A stretch of DNA of 27,537 nucleotides from Mucidula mucida (lineage: Eukaryota; Basidiomycota; Agaricomycetes; Agaricales; Physalacriaceae). Under the pieces are notes generated by a model. It was given only the letters and a program-made list of their open reading frames with translations. It had not been told where the DNA came from and searched no databases. Shown piece by piece: positions 1-10,011 of this stretch (position 1 is its first letter; the number at the start of each line of letters is the position of its first letter). Where the stretch lies: positions 1 through 27,537 of the forward strand of contig JADNYV010000452.1 of the NCBI GenBank assembly GCA_015501055.1. The letters run 5' to 3'. The translations under genes were made by a program, and so were the position numbers.

Positions 1-36
1 CAGTCGTGGTAAGTAGTAAGCAGGGATGAAAAGAAG

Positions 37-1384
37 TTAGGGGCCTTCAACCGAAAAGGGTATATTACTAATTAATCGGTAATCGCTAACGGTAATGGCC
101 CCCAACACCGATAGCGAGCCATACTCTGAGCATTCCGATTTCCTCTTGAGGTCCACCACTTCCAATTTGGTTTCGACTTTTTGATCCGCATCATAGGGAT
201 CCTTCCTCGCCTTCCATAAGTCATTCTGCAATGCGTCACTGAGGATGTCGATAAGCCAGCCATGACCCTCCAGCAGAGCTTGTCGTCCTCTGAGCTCCTC
301 CTCCGCCTTGGCCTTGTCCTCCTCAAGAGGATCCAACTCCTCGTATCGCGACATAAATTTTTTCATGACACGTGCCAGCACCCGCATCAAGTCTGAGGAT
401 GAGAGCTTCATGGCGACAACGCCATTTGTCCCCGTAAGAATCATATCCGTCTTGCTTTGACCGACTTCAAACTCGCAAGGGCGTCGCCGCGCTCACTCGG
501 TGCCATGTTGTTTTGGGCGTACCGAATAGCCATCCAGAGTAACAGAAGAACAAACGATTCTATGTCATCTCCTATTGTGCGAGGCGGAGGCGACGCACTG
601 CACAGACGAGCAGCCCTGAATTGCAGCGTACCCTGTACCAAAACGGTCAGACAATAATCATTGGTATACAATTTATACACACCGTGAGTCCGTAATGCCT
701 CTCTTCAACATCGTCACCGTACTTGATGATGTCCCAGTCAACCAGGCGGCCGGTGCAAGTACCATCTGGTTCTTGCGCAAAAGCTATACTGTCCAAAGAA
801 GTTTCGGGGCGATTCACGTCTTCTCGAAGCGTGTATGCGGCTTTATGGGCTGTACCAGACGTTAAGTGATGGCTCCCTGTTCGATAAAGAGCAGCTCACC
901 CAGAACAGCATGAAGGACATAAGAAACCAACGCGTGTGTCGAGTGGAAATCGGTTAGAGGCGTTCGAATGGCGTCGAGAATAGAACGAATATATTGCTGT
1001 GACTTAGAAACGATGTTGTGTGGCGAAATGGCGCAGTCAAGAAGGAGACAAGGATTCGGAGGCGAATTTGTGTTGGTGTATGAATGTGCGCGCCATGTAC
1101 CATTAAACACGTATTTTTGGCGCGTCTGAGATTCATAGGCGACAAAGCAGCGGGTCCCTCGGCCTATAAAACGCGGGCGGTGTCCAATGGAGACGGAATC
1201 ATCCTTTGAAAAGGGCTCCTCATGCGCGTCAAGCCGACAGCTTTTCGGAAAAGTACATGTGGACGTGTCCTGCGTTTGAAGCGTGGTCGCGGGCAATTCC
1301 TTGACATGGTTGGGATAGAGATAGACGTTTCGCGTCATAGACCGCCAATGCTATGGCTTTCGCGTTGAAAGCTAGGTTTGTCAT
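37..1384 (-). pseudogene. FunK1-type fungal protein kinase, degraded
   Basis: FunK1 kinases are a basidiomycete-expanded family of unknown substrate. On the minus strand the family's order of motifs is visible in pieces. A glycine-rich start GRGTRCFVAY is followed by YVFNGTWR (about 1340-1080) and by the helix RTPLTDFHSTHALVS (about 960-870). Then comes LVDWDIIKYGD (about 750-715), and after an intron (about 631-680, gtgtgt...tacag) GTLQFRAARL and IGDDIESFVLLLLWMAIRYAQ. A charged C-terminal helix ends with a stop at 37-39. The catalytic HRD stretch, expected near 870-880, is missing: the frame stops there (GAIT then TAA) and resumes in another frame. A second frame change lies near 450-470, where FEVGQSKTDMI continues in a different frame. 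The N-terminal part usual for the family is not recognisable upstream. This is most likely a pseudogene; one or both breaks could be assembly errors. Confidence 0.75.
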
Positions 1385-1635
1385 GGTGGTAATAACAAGC
1401 GGCGACATCGGGCCGTATTGACCGGACGACTTCCTGCAGGCATTCCGGCTCTAGTACTTAGTAGCTGCTTTATGAAGTATAGATTGAGCTACTTATGAAC
1501 TCAACACCAATTCGATCTTTTGGCTGTTAAAGCAGATGCATGCAGTCGAAATATTGCGAACGAAAGTAAGTTACAAAGTACTTGAGAACCTCTACCAACA
1601 CCTCCCGTTCGTGCTTTTGGTCGGCCTACAGCCTC

Positions 1636-1658
1636 AAGCCCGGGGCCCACGACAAGGG
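1636..1658. repeat. dispersed 23-24 bp word, copy 1
   Basis: The word AAGCCC-GGGGCCCACGACAAGGG occurs here and again, with small changes (AAGCCCAGAGGCCCACGACAAGGG), at 2808-2831 in the same orientation. Both copies sit just after a TTGGTYGG-like stretch. It is too short to name and may be the trace of a mobile element or a duplicated exon piece. Confidence 0.45.
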
Positions 1659-2807
1659 AGCACGAAATCCCCCGGGAACTACATACATTGGATGACATTC
1701 GTTCAGCCCTCTGGCAGCCGTACATCACATTGGGCGAAAAACTGTGAAAAGACGTTAGTGACAAGCCCTGAGGTAATAGAAACAACAGAGAGACATACTG
1801 AGGGTACGAAGTATTCAGAACCAGCGTTGACGCCGACACTTTTTAGTCGCGGTCACTCTCTTATAGCGATTATATTAATCACTTCGTTCTGTACATGGCG
1901 AGTCAGTTTCAGGTGCTCGAAAAACAATTGGGAGACGTACAGATGAAATGGAAACGAGCCGCTTGTGGACGGGAGGCGTTGACGGCGACATAAGTCGCGT
2001 TCACTCGCTTACAAGAGGATAAAGAAAGAAAAGTTTTGGGATTACCTGCGGACAATTAGAATCGGATTCTTCAAATGACGAAATGTCAACTGTACCTTTG
2101 AGTGGGCGCTACCCTTGGAACCGTCCAGTGCCTCTTTTAATGCTAGCCAACGAAAACAAATGTAGTTGTGAGGGTTGAGTATAATGTTTAGGCATATGGT
2201 TAGCTAGCAGAGGTGGACGGCTTTGGTGGGAGGTGACGCGCCAGATGTTTGGTGAGTGTAAGGCGCCCTACCGAATTAGCATACGACATAAAGAGTCAGA
2301 CTTAAATAGAATGATTTGTTGTTGTGCATCTGAGGTATCGCACCATCAGATAATGATCGAGCACCGTTGAGCAATGAACAGCACTTACAATGCATAGTTT
2401 CGCTCTCGCATGCCGCCACACTTGCCATCCCGAGTCTTTTATCAAAAGGCATCGTTATAATGGGTGCGTGCACTCAGGACGAGTTGTGCCGAGAAGGACA
2501 ACCAGAGGACCGGTGGGTAGTTGTCGTCGCATGCTACACGGAGCAAGTTGGACTGTGGGTGTGGTGGCACCTCTTTCGTCGATCTACGGCATGGTGCCGG
2601 AGTGCACTTGGCAGTCTAAAGAAATCAGAGGAGTTTGGCAGCGTAGATGCGGGGAACGTACGGGAAGCAGCTTTAGTGAGCGCATGTCAATCGTCGTCGT
2701 TGGCTGGCGTTGGGTGAGTAGGTGCAAGAGCAAGGCCGATAAAGACAACACACCGATGGTCAATGTGTAATGGGCTGTTAAGATTTAACGCGTTCTTGGT
2801 TGGGTAT

Positions 2808-2831
2808 AAGCCCAGAGGCCCACGACAAGGG
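2808..2831. repeat. dispersed 23-24 bp word, copy 2
   Basis: Second copy of the word described at 1636-1658, 1.17 kb away in the same orientation. The flanks beyond about 40 bp do not match. Confidence 0.45.
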
Positions 2832-4249
2832 GACGCGCGGACGATATCGCCCTCCTCCAGGGATGGATGTCGACGCCGCCACAATGCAACGACGACCACG
2901 CAGGCACACTCAAGTGTAGGCAAGACAGAACTCGACGATGACGAACGCCATCGCGAGGAGCTATAGAGTAGTCGAGAGAGACACAGATGAGATGAGATGA
3001 GAGCAGTGAACTGAAGAAAGAAAGGCCCTAGTATCAGCCTTATATACACTCTCCCGCTATTGTTCCCTCTGGGGATAAATCAGGAATGGACAAAAGAGCA
3101 TGAAGGGCTGGGTGATGGTGGCGATAAGGAATGGGCGGAGTTCGGTTTGTGCATCAGAAAGTGTGGGTCAGCAGGAATGGGTGTCCCTGTGCGTTTTGTG
3201 GCGTCTTTGAGGGCGAGCAGCATGAGTTCAGCCTGGCAGAACAGGCTGAAGATCTCGCGAGCCATGGATCTTGGTGGGCTGAATGCGTAGACGACGTTTC
3301 AGATCTCCAGCTCTATTTCTGGTGGTAGTGTTTAGCGAAGACGTTTACCCCACGTGATCGCATCACAATTCTTCTTGACTCCCTCCATCCCTCGACGCAT
3401 TCTTGCTCCGTTCCTGAACTTCAACTCCTTTTATTCTCCTCCATAATGCGCCACTTTAGGCCTGTCGGTTGACCACCGGAAATGATCTTCGCCAGATCTT
3501 CGCACTAGAACAACTAGAACATGGATCCATTTCTGATATTGATGGCTCAGCGCTCCACAGCTACCGAATCTGCATGCTATTGTCTTTGCGGGGGAGATTC
3601 AGAAGATTTCGGTGGCGCAATGGAATTCCAAAAACACAGCGATATCGTTGACGACTTGTCTTCTCGGAGAGTGAGAAACGACTTTGTACACCGCCAGTAC
3701 GATATCTCAACGTTCCGCTATGAAAAAAAATTACACCGCCGATCTCACAGCGGCAATACGTTAGGCTATATTGGACCATAGTACCTTTCACATCTCGGCG
3801 CGCAGCTTCCGCCTACGAAGCACGCCATTACGAGACTTGGTCGGCGCTTACCTCTTCTTACATGACCTTGAGTAGATGATCAATCTACACCTTTTGTTTT
3901 CTTAGCTGTGTACACCGATCACCTCGCGCGGATATGACTTCCCCGAAAGCTCATCGACGAGTTGCGCCTCATCAAAGCTGCCAAAGCGAAAGGCGCTACA
4001 TCTCTGCAGCGACTACGATTAGTCGTGGAAACCTCGACGCTTGCAATAACACTCAGAAAGGGGGTAGACCTGTGCCGACGATTGTCCGCTCAATCAGTCT
4101 GAGACTGCGAAGCCTATGTGCAGTAGAAAAGGTTCGTTCTTTAAAAAACTTCCAGTCCTCGTCTGAATCGCTCATATCCAGCCAGGATCCCAGCAAAGAG
4201 GACACCTTCCACGTACATACACTTATCCTTTCAAGTTATCATTGACATC

Positions 4250-5539
4250 GTAGCAGAGTGGCAGCCTCCGCGACTGCCTTCTCAGACTGGCTTCTAACCG
4301 CCGATGCTGTGCGGACTCCCATGCTTGATCCGACTATGCAACAGTTACAGCGCTAGGTCGAAAGCATGTCTGAGCTCGTAGTTCCTGAGGAATGGCGGGT
4401 ACGTCGCCCTCGTCCTTTTTCCTTTCTCATTCTAAACGATTTGCAGGACCCGACTCGTCATCCACTGCTTGACAATTTAACGGCGGCGGCTTTTCGCAAG
4501 GCCGTGGTTAGTAGAGCCGACGAAGCCTCCTTCAAAGGTCCAGACGACAGAGACGCCCAAGCATTATTGGATTCTTTTCACCTTATACCCGATGAACGCC
4601 GATATTGCCCATCGAGTAACTCGCTTGGCAAGAATGAGGCCACGTTTAGGCGCCATCTGGATGCCTTAGTCGCGGACGTTTTGCCCATCAGTATGCCGTA
4701 GATGGCTTGAAGCCCGAGTTTGGAGAGGGAAACTTTGGTGTTGCGTACGTTGATGCGTTGAGCTCAAGTGCATAAACGCGTGACACTTATGTCTTTCCGC
4801 AGCTAGACAAAGTATTTGGTTGAATGAAATCGCATAACCTCCAGGCTGATGCTCTCGTTACTTTGGTCCCATCAATGCAATAAACATTCATGAGGAGCTC
4901 AAGGCCCTTCTCAAGAATAAGGTCGCTCAAGAAAGCCACGTCTATGCCCGCTCTCTATTGTCTCCTCCTTCGATGCCCACATTCACGGACACCAAACAAC
5001 ACCCATCAAACGCCACTGCCCTCGCTTCCTTACGCGGACGGGTAACCGACTTACTCAAAAAACATAGTTTTTCAATACCACGCCGATTGGAGCCTATACC
5101 TCATCGCCGCCATTCTTGAACACAAAAGCTCCTCCAAGCCCCATAAATTCGAATAGCTGTGCTGCAACGCCGTGCTCTGCAGCGGCCTCTCTGATCAGAT
5201 GGCCCACCATCGCAGCGACCTTTTCCAAGGGTTTCAGCCGCCAATGTGCGAATTCATATACATTCTCGTGCATGGGTGTTTCGCTCATCGTTTTTACAGG
5301 AAACCGAGGACGGGATGTTATCAACGAAATCAACGAAAACATATCTCGGTTCAATGAGTTGGAAGGCAGTAGCCCGTTGGGTTGCGCGTGTCAGTGCCGT
5401 GGATGGAGAGCTGATGGAGGATTTGAACTATGAAGAGGATGGCGAGGCGTCAGTTCCTGTTTTCAAGGATGTGGTTGAGATGTCGATTCCGCCCTTGTGC
5501 ACGGTTATTCCTACCTCTCCTCCGCCCTCACATTGATGC
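4250..5539 (+). other. uncharacterised gene or gene remnant with discontinuous frames
   Basis: Several coding-like blocks lie in line on the plus strand but do not join into one frame. A block at about 4254-4351 (VAASATAFSDWLLTADAV) ends in TAG. A block starting with ATG 4366 contains a clean 48-nt intron (4399-4446, gtacgt...ttgcag) followed by LLDNLTAAAFRKAVVSRADE, and stops at 4701. A block about 4868-5117 contains EELKALLKNKVAQESHVYAR and ends in TGA. A last block follows a good acceptor (tttttacag, about 5291-5299) and reads ETEDGMLSTKSTKTYL, then WVARVSAVDGELMEDLNYEE, to TGA 5534-5536. The opposite strand at 5094-5354 is also open for 86 codons. No domain is recognised. It may be a decayed multi-exon gene, or a real gene whose introns I could not resolve. 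Confidence 0.3.
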
Positions 5540-6269
5540 GTGTGGACATTACATTCTCTGGGTACGTACTGGTTTCTCTAATGGGCGGTAAGCGTAGAAG
5601 TTGTAAATTATTGATATTATGACACAGTTAAAGTTTGGATTGGCGCGTTGAAGAATCGAATTACTAGACGAGCGATACGGATTTCAGGCTGCTCCTTCAC
5701 CGAAACGCGTCCGAGCTGTGCAGATAAACAAAGTCTATAGAGTATATCCTGTCGGACTCACACTCATTCTCCCTGGCGAGAGCGTGAAGGCATCATTCCT
5801 ATCGGCCATGGGAGATAACAGGCCTAATCATCGTGTCCCCATGGTGCACCCTCGATCTTCATGACCTCTGCGACGTGACGCTGGAAACCGCTGATCAGTC
5901 TCGCTTCTAATTCCCCGTTGAATGTACATTCAAATCGATGACATGCGCCACTGCAGATATCCCATGATCTTCGCACCTCAAAAACAAAGGAACAAGATCA
6001 CTTGATGGACCCACAATAACGCTTACATATTGTATTCTCTGAATAAATCGAAGTGATGCTGTGGCGCAGAAGCCCACGATAAATCAAAACACCTGACAAG
6101 ATTTGATTGTCTGTCCATCAACGGGCAAACCTGCTGTATGAACGATATGGACACGTCTTCAACAGGTCCGGCTGAGTAACTGAGTCTGAGGCTTCCCTCC
6201 AACTGGCTGTCCAAAAGCATAAAGTACAATAGTATATAGTTCAAGCACAGAAAATAAAAAGAAAAACGA
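5540..6269. other. stretch without a recognisable gene
   Basis: AT-richer sequence with only short frames on both strands. It contains the 3' flank of the MPDU1-like gene. Nothing else is seen. Confidence 0.5.
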
Positions 6270-7270
6270 CTAATCTAACTTGCGCGCCCACTTCCTAGCA
6301 CCCGGCGTCGGCGTACCAGGACGTGAACCTGACGGCGTCTGGGGTCTGCTCGATGGCTTGGGCTCATACGCTGGGACCTTCTGTTCCTCCTTTACCAAGT
6401 CTTCCACTATAACCGGCACGGGGACGGACACAGGCGCCTTAACCTGCTCCGTCTTTCCCCAATACATCCACAACTGCGCGCCCAGCACGAGGTTCAAGAC
6501 CAGCGCCAACGCGAAACCGGTGAGGACAACGGAATCACCGACCTCCTGCGACGTGGTGAAGAGGCGTGCCGCGCAGCCGAGCACCTGCGAGATGACGGCA
6601 AAGGCAGACAGCTGTCCCGTGGAGCCCGCCTGGTAGTTGGACGCAATCTGCGGAAGCTTGGAGAACAAGGAAAGCGGTAGCGTGGCGACCTGGAGCACGG
6701 AGAGGGTGTCCTTGGGAAGACTATACAGCGTGGACACCGCGCCCGTCAACGCCGCTGAAATGAGGGTGATTTTCCCGGTGGCGTTTGGGGAGAAGAATGT
6801 AATGAGGAGCGTGATGAGCGCGTTCTGGATGGCGAGGAAGAGGTTTTCGCCGTAGGTGGAGAAGGGGAACTCGTTCCGGAAGGAATACGCGAGTGTTATG
6901 GCATAGGAAAGAGTTTCCATTATGTATGCCGGAGGGAAGGCCGCGTGCTGAACGCGCCTTGAGGACTGGGGGTGGCTGTTAGCGCGCGCCTATGTTGTTC
7001 ATGCTGGGCAACACTCACTCAAGAGGAGCTGGGGAACTTTGACTATGCTTCCTCCAACGACGATGGCTAGCCCAAGACCTTTGGATATTGAATACTTTAT
7101 GCATTCAATATCTTCGAAATTCAGGTTTTCGACAAGTGACGTGTAGCATTTCTGAAAGTCATGATTAGCTGGAGTGTAAATACTTTGGAAAGGACTTGAA
7201 TAATGACCTCTCCAACAACAGAACGCCAAGTCCGCACTACAGGCGGCAGGTTTTGTGTGAGTGTGGTCAT
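6270..7270 (-). CDS. MPDU1/Lec35-like PQ-loop membrane protein, one apparent frameshift
   Basis: MPDU1 (Lec35) family members are ER multi-span proteins needed for use of dolichol-phosphate mannose and glucose in glycosylation. Exons on the minus strand: 7270-7208 (ATG, ends LPPVVRTWRSVVGE), 7151-7019 (KCYTSLVENLNFEDIECIKY, then the first PQ loop GGSIVKVPQLL) and 6965-6270. Introns are 56 and 53 nt. Exon 3 carries METLSYAITLAYSFRNEFPF, several hydrophobic helices, the second PQ loop FSKLPQI...GSTGQLS, and a Pro/Ser/Arg-rich cytosolic-type tail ending ARKWARKLD. Total length is about 297 codons, somewhat longer than I would expect because of that tail. Splicing exon 2 to exon 3 gives the family-like ILKARSARGL, but PAYIMETLSY lies in another frame. 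A net one-base frame change is thus needed near 6930-6945, as if 2 nt were missing. In a housekeeping gene this is as likely an assembly error as a real break. Confidence 0.85.
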
Positions 7271-7559
7271 GGTCCAAGAGAAAGGCAGCAGCAGGTGGCT
7301 GTGCTGATTTTGATCCCAACGAAAGCTGCGAAGGCGGAAGTATACTTGTAAACGTAACAATGTTGTACATTCGTTGATGAAGATAATGATACTTGAGTAG
7401 AGATGACTTGGAGGCTTTTTGGGAAACATACAGTATCACCGCCTAATGTACACAACGCACTAGAGACCCCCCAAGCATTGTTGCCCATAGCTAAAACCCT
7501 GAGATGACGATATAGATAGATAAAACCCAAAGAAATCTTCCCGCTCTTGGTGACACTCT

Positions 7560-8083
7560 TCAAAGCTCCATGCCAGACTGAAACTCCAACACATGGACTT
7601 TATTCATCCCCGTCCTCCGATGAGTCTCTTTCGCGTCTTGCATGTCCGCGCCGAGGTTGAGCACACGGACATACATAACCTCCACCGGCCACCTATTGAA
7701 CCACACCTTCTGCCGCTGCAGCTCGACCAATATCTGCAGAATCCAGGTGGCACACGTCCACCCCTTTGGCGGCCCATATTTCCCGGTAATCTCCACTTTG
7801 AATCACTGCAAGGAAAGCTCTCGAGAATCCAATTCTCGATGCTCTCGACCGTGAAAGATTTGGTGGAGAGGAAGTGAACGATGCCAGTAAAGTCCGCATC
7901 CTTCAAGAGATCCTGTGTCTGGAAGGCGCGTCGGTTATTACTGGGGAGTAGCTGCATCGTTCTGACGGGCTGCGCGGTCCAATTAGAGGCGTCTGTGACT
8001 GCCAGTGCCCAGTGGAAATGCGCTGGAAGGTAGTCGGCGCGACCAGGAGTGAAAAAAAGCGCGATTCCGACGTGAATGGGCAT
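7560..8083 (-). CDS. small basidiomycete protein of unknown function (DUF6914-like), frameshifted
   Basis: Starts at ATG 8083 with PIHVGIALFFTP and runs through ADYLPAHFHWALAVTD, PVRTMQLL, LLKDADFTGIVHFL and IENWILESFP. This is the pattern of a common basidiomycete family (HWAL core, then a W-x-C-x-x-W helix region). The second half, GPPKGWTCATWILQILVELQ to the stop at 7560-7562, is in a different frame. The change falls near 7795-7810 and no good intron explains it: the strong acceptor ttgcag near 7812 would bring in TGA. Function is unknown; the DUF6914 name is from memory of the pattern, not from a search. It is either a recent pseudogene or an assembly indel. A fragment of another family (8148-8295) lies just upstream. 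Confidence 0.5.
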
Positions 8084-8147
8084 CAGGACAGATGAGGTAG
8101 ACTGAGATAAGAATATAAGTCACGAAGTGTAGAAACAAGCAAGAACG

Positions 8148-8295
8148 TCAACCCACTAGCTTGTAAATGGCGGTTAAAAGATCGACAAAGTGGTAGGGCG
8201 TATAAAAAGCTGGGTAAAAAAAGACTGCATCATCCGCACGTAGACTATGACGCATCACTCTGAATACACACTGCTGACGGCACCGATAAGACGGG
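8148..8295 (-). pseudogene. fragment with CVFRVMRHS motif, related to 22407-22668
   Basis: The reading CRQQCVFRVMRHSL, then FFYPAFYTPYHFVDLL, ends in TGA at 8148-8150. The core C-x-F-[KR]-VMRHS recurs in the same orientation at about 22600-22650, followed there also by an aromatic/proline stretch and a D-V or V-D-x-L turn. I read both as remnants or short exons of one unnamed family. The upstream part has no clear start. It could instead be the last exon of an unresolved gene. Confidence 0.3.
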
Positions 8296-8731
8296 CATAT
8301 CGGGATCTCGGCATCAGATCTCGCCCCGCGGTCCCCTGGCCCATCCATAGCTTCCGAATCCCCGATTACGCGCGCGTGGTCTGTGCTAGATCGACATCGA
8401 TCCGAGACAATAGCAGTGAAATGTAACTGCATATCGCAAAGCATTCAGGCGTTCAGTTCATGTCAGAATTCTCGCTCAGGCACCTTTAGGTTTGTATCCG
8501 TAAACCCGTAACGGGCCCTTTAGCAATCAGAGCTCCGGGCCGGTAAGTACGCGGGCGCCATAACAACAAGGATGGCGGCATCGATCGACGAAGATCCGTA
8601 TGCCGAACCTTAGCCGAAACTAGAGAGATTGTTGTTATTCAACTAGAGGAGTACTAAAATCGTAGTATGCTACATGGAAGATTAGGAGGAACTATAGAAT
8701 ACTTCAAAATCAAATCAAACGCAGCCGCATC

Positions 8732-10011
8732 TCAATAACAGTACTTTTCCTTCCTCCCCTTCCTCGAACCCAGCAAATCCGCCATACGCGACCTCCCCGT
8801 CGATATCTGCTGCACATTCTCATTATCCACAGCCCGATCAATACCTCCCGTCAGAATCTTCAACAACAACGCAGCTGTAAACTTGCCGCCCTTCGTAGAA
8901 CACAACACCGTATCGACGATATCCTATAAAGGTGTGTCAGACCAATATAAAGAAGATCGCAAAAAAAGGACCGCAACCCACCCTCGTCGCGCGCTGTTCC
9001 TTCGCCCCCGTGCTCGTGAGATCATCGTCCAACGCCGTGAGGAACGCCGTAGCATCGTTCGCCCTCCCGATCTGTATGAACTGAATACCGATCTAAGTAA
9101 GCAGTGTGAGCACTGATCCTGATTAGTGATTCCTGAAAGGTTAAACGGACCTGCCGTAGCGGATAGAACCCCTCATCGAGGTTTCGCGTCGTCTGAGCAA
9201 TCACCTCCTTTAGATGCTGCCGGTCTGCTATTAGTTAGGGCGGTTAGCTGTGCTCGGCCTGTCCTAGACAAAAATCTACTCACTAGCACCGCCGTCGGTG
9301 ATGACAAGTACGTTCAGAAACTTGGGTGGCTTGTCTGAGCGGCCCGCATTTCTTAGTTGACGCATGTACGCTGAGAGGATCTCGTCGAGCTTGGCTCCTA
9401 TGGGCGTGCCCCCCGTCGGCGAGGCTTGGTCGATGAACCTCCTTACTTGAGATGCGGTCTAACGATTGATATTGGTATCAACGACCAGTGATAAGTAAGA
9501 AGAGCGTACTGTTAGATTCATGCCAGTATTGTCAGAGGCGGGTACATGATTCAAGAAATAGATATCAATGCCATCGGTGTCATATTTCCCCGCATCTTCC
9601 GCTAAACATGCGAGGGCGTCTTTAGCCTGGAGGTACAACCAATTAATTTCATTCCAGCGCAATTGGAACAACAGCATTACCGCTTCCCAACGGCTCTCAC
9701 CGCCCTTGTGCGTCTTTGCAGTCATAGATCCCGAATCATCAAGGACAACAACTGTGTCGTATTTCTTCAGAGTCGAGAAGGCTTCCGACTTCATATCAGG
9801 GTCCGATTCGTATTCCTGTAGAATTCCTCCGAGATTTGGACTAGAGGACGTCGATCAGGGACGATATAACGCTCATCAGGCGAGTACGTACCTCTCCCAT
9901 CTTCTTCCGAGTAAGGCGGTGGTTGGTCGGGGCCTGCCGGAATATTTAATGCGCCACACAGATGATGAGATCGACTGACTCACGCGAAGTTCTGGATTTA
10001 CTGTTTCCCAT
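8732..10011 (-). CDS. von Willebrand factor A domain protein, copy 1
   Basis: Eight exons join in frame: 10011-9984, 9933-9888, 9840-9681, 9626-9510, 9458-9284, 9224-9151, 9092-8982 and 8923-8732, giving 903 nt and 300 aa with introns of 47-59 nt. The protein starts MGNSKSR, a possible N-myristoylation glycine, and continues with a Pro/Tyr linker (PDQPPPYSEEDG). The vWA fold follows: YDTVVVLDDSGSM with MIDAS residues D59-x-S61-x-S63, T135 in GGTPIG, and D172 in VLVITDGG. The end reads DIVDTVLCSTKGGKFTAALL, then a basic tail KEKYCY. vWA domains bind partners through a metal ion; the partner is unknown and no signal peptide is seen. For intron 2 I chose the second of two overlapping donors (gtactc), because only it keeps the frame. 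It is the intact member of a tandem pair with 11645-12925. Confidence 0.8.

Larger units (their letters stand above)
1385..3900. other. stretch without a recognisable gene
   Basis: Both strands contain only short frames (up to about 135 codons) without motifs, repeats of known domains or convincing exon chains. It could hold decayed sequence from the N-terminal side of the FunK1 kinase or other junk. Small structures seen are a pair of near-identical 23-24 bp words (listed separately) and a GATGA-type microsatellite near 2986-3003. Confidence 0.5.

Noticed and set aside
5094..5354. Minus-strand frame of 86 codons with HENVYEFAHWRLKPLEK and VAAQLFEFMGLGGAF.
   Set aside because: Looks protein-like, but there is no family match, no exon chain and an overlapping plus-strand block with an equally good acceptor. 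Not called as a gene.
6280..6636. Plus-strand frame of 118 codons.
   Set aside because: Antisense shadow of the GC-rich third exon of the MPDU1-like gene.
9827..9891. Alternative intron in vWA copy 1 using donor gtacgt at 9891 and a GGAG acceptor.
   Set aside because: It keeps frame only with a poor acceptor. The donor four bases on (gtactc) with the good ctctag acceptor also keeps frame and retains a sensible linker.
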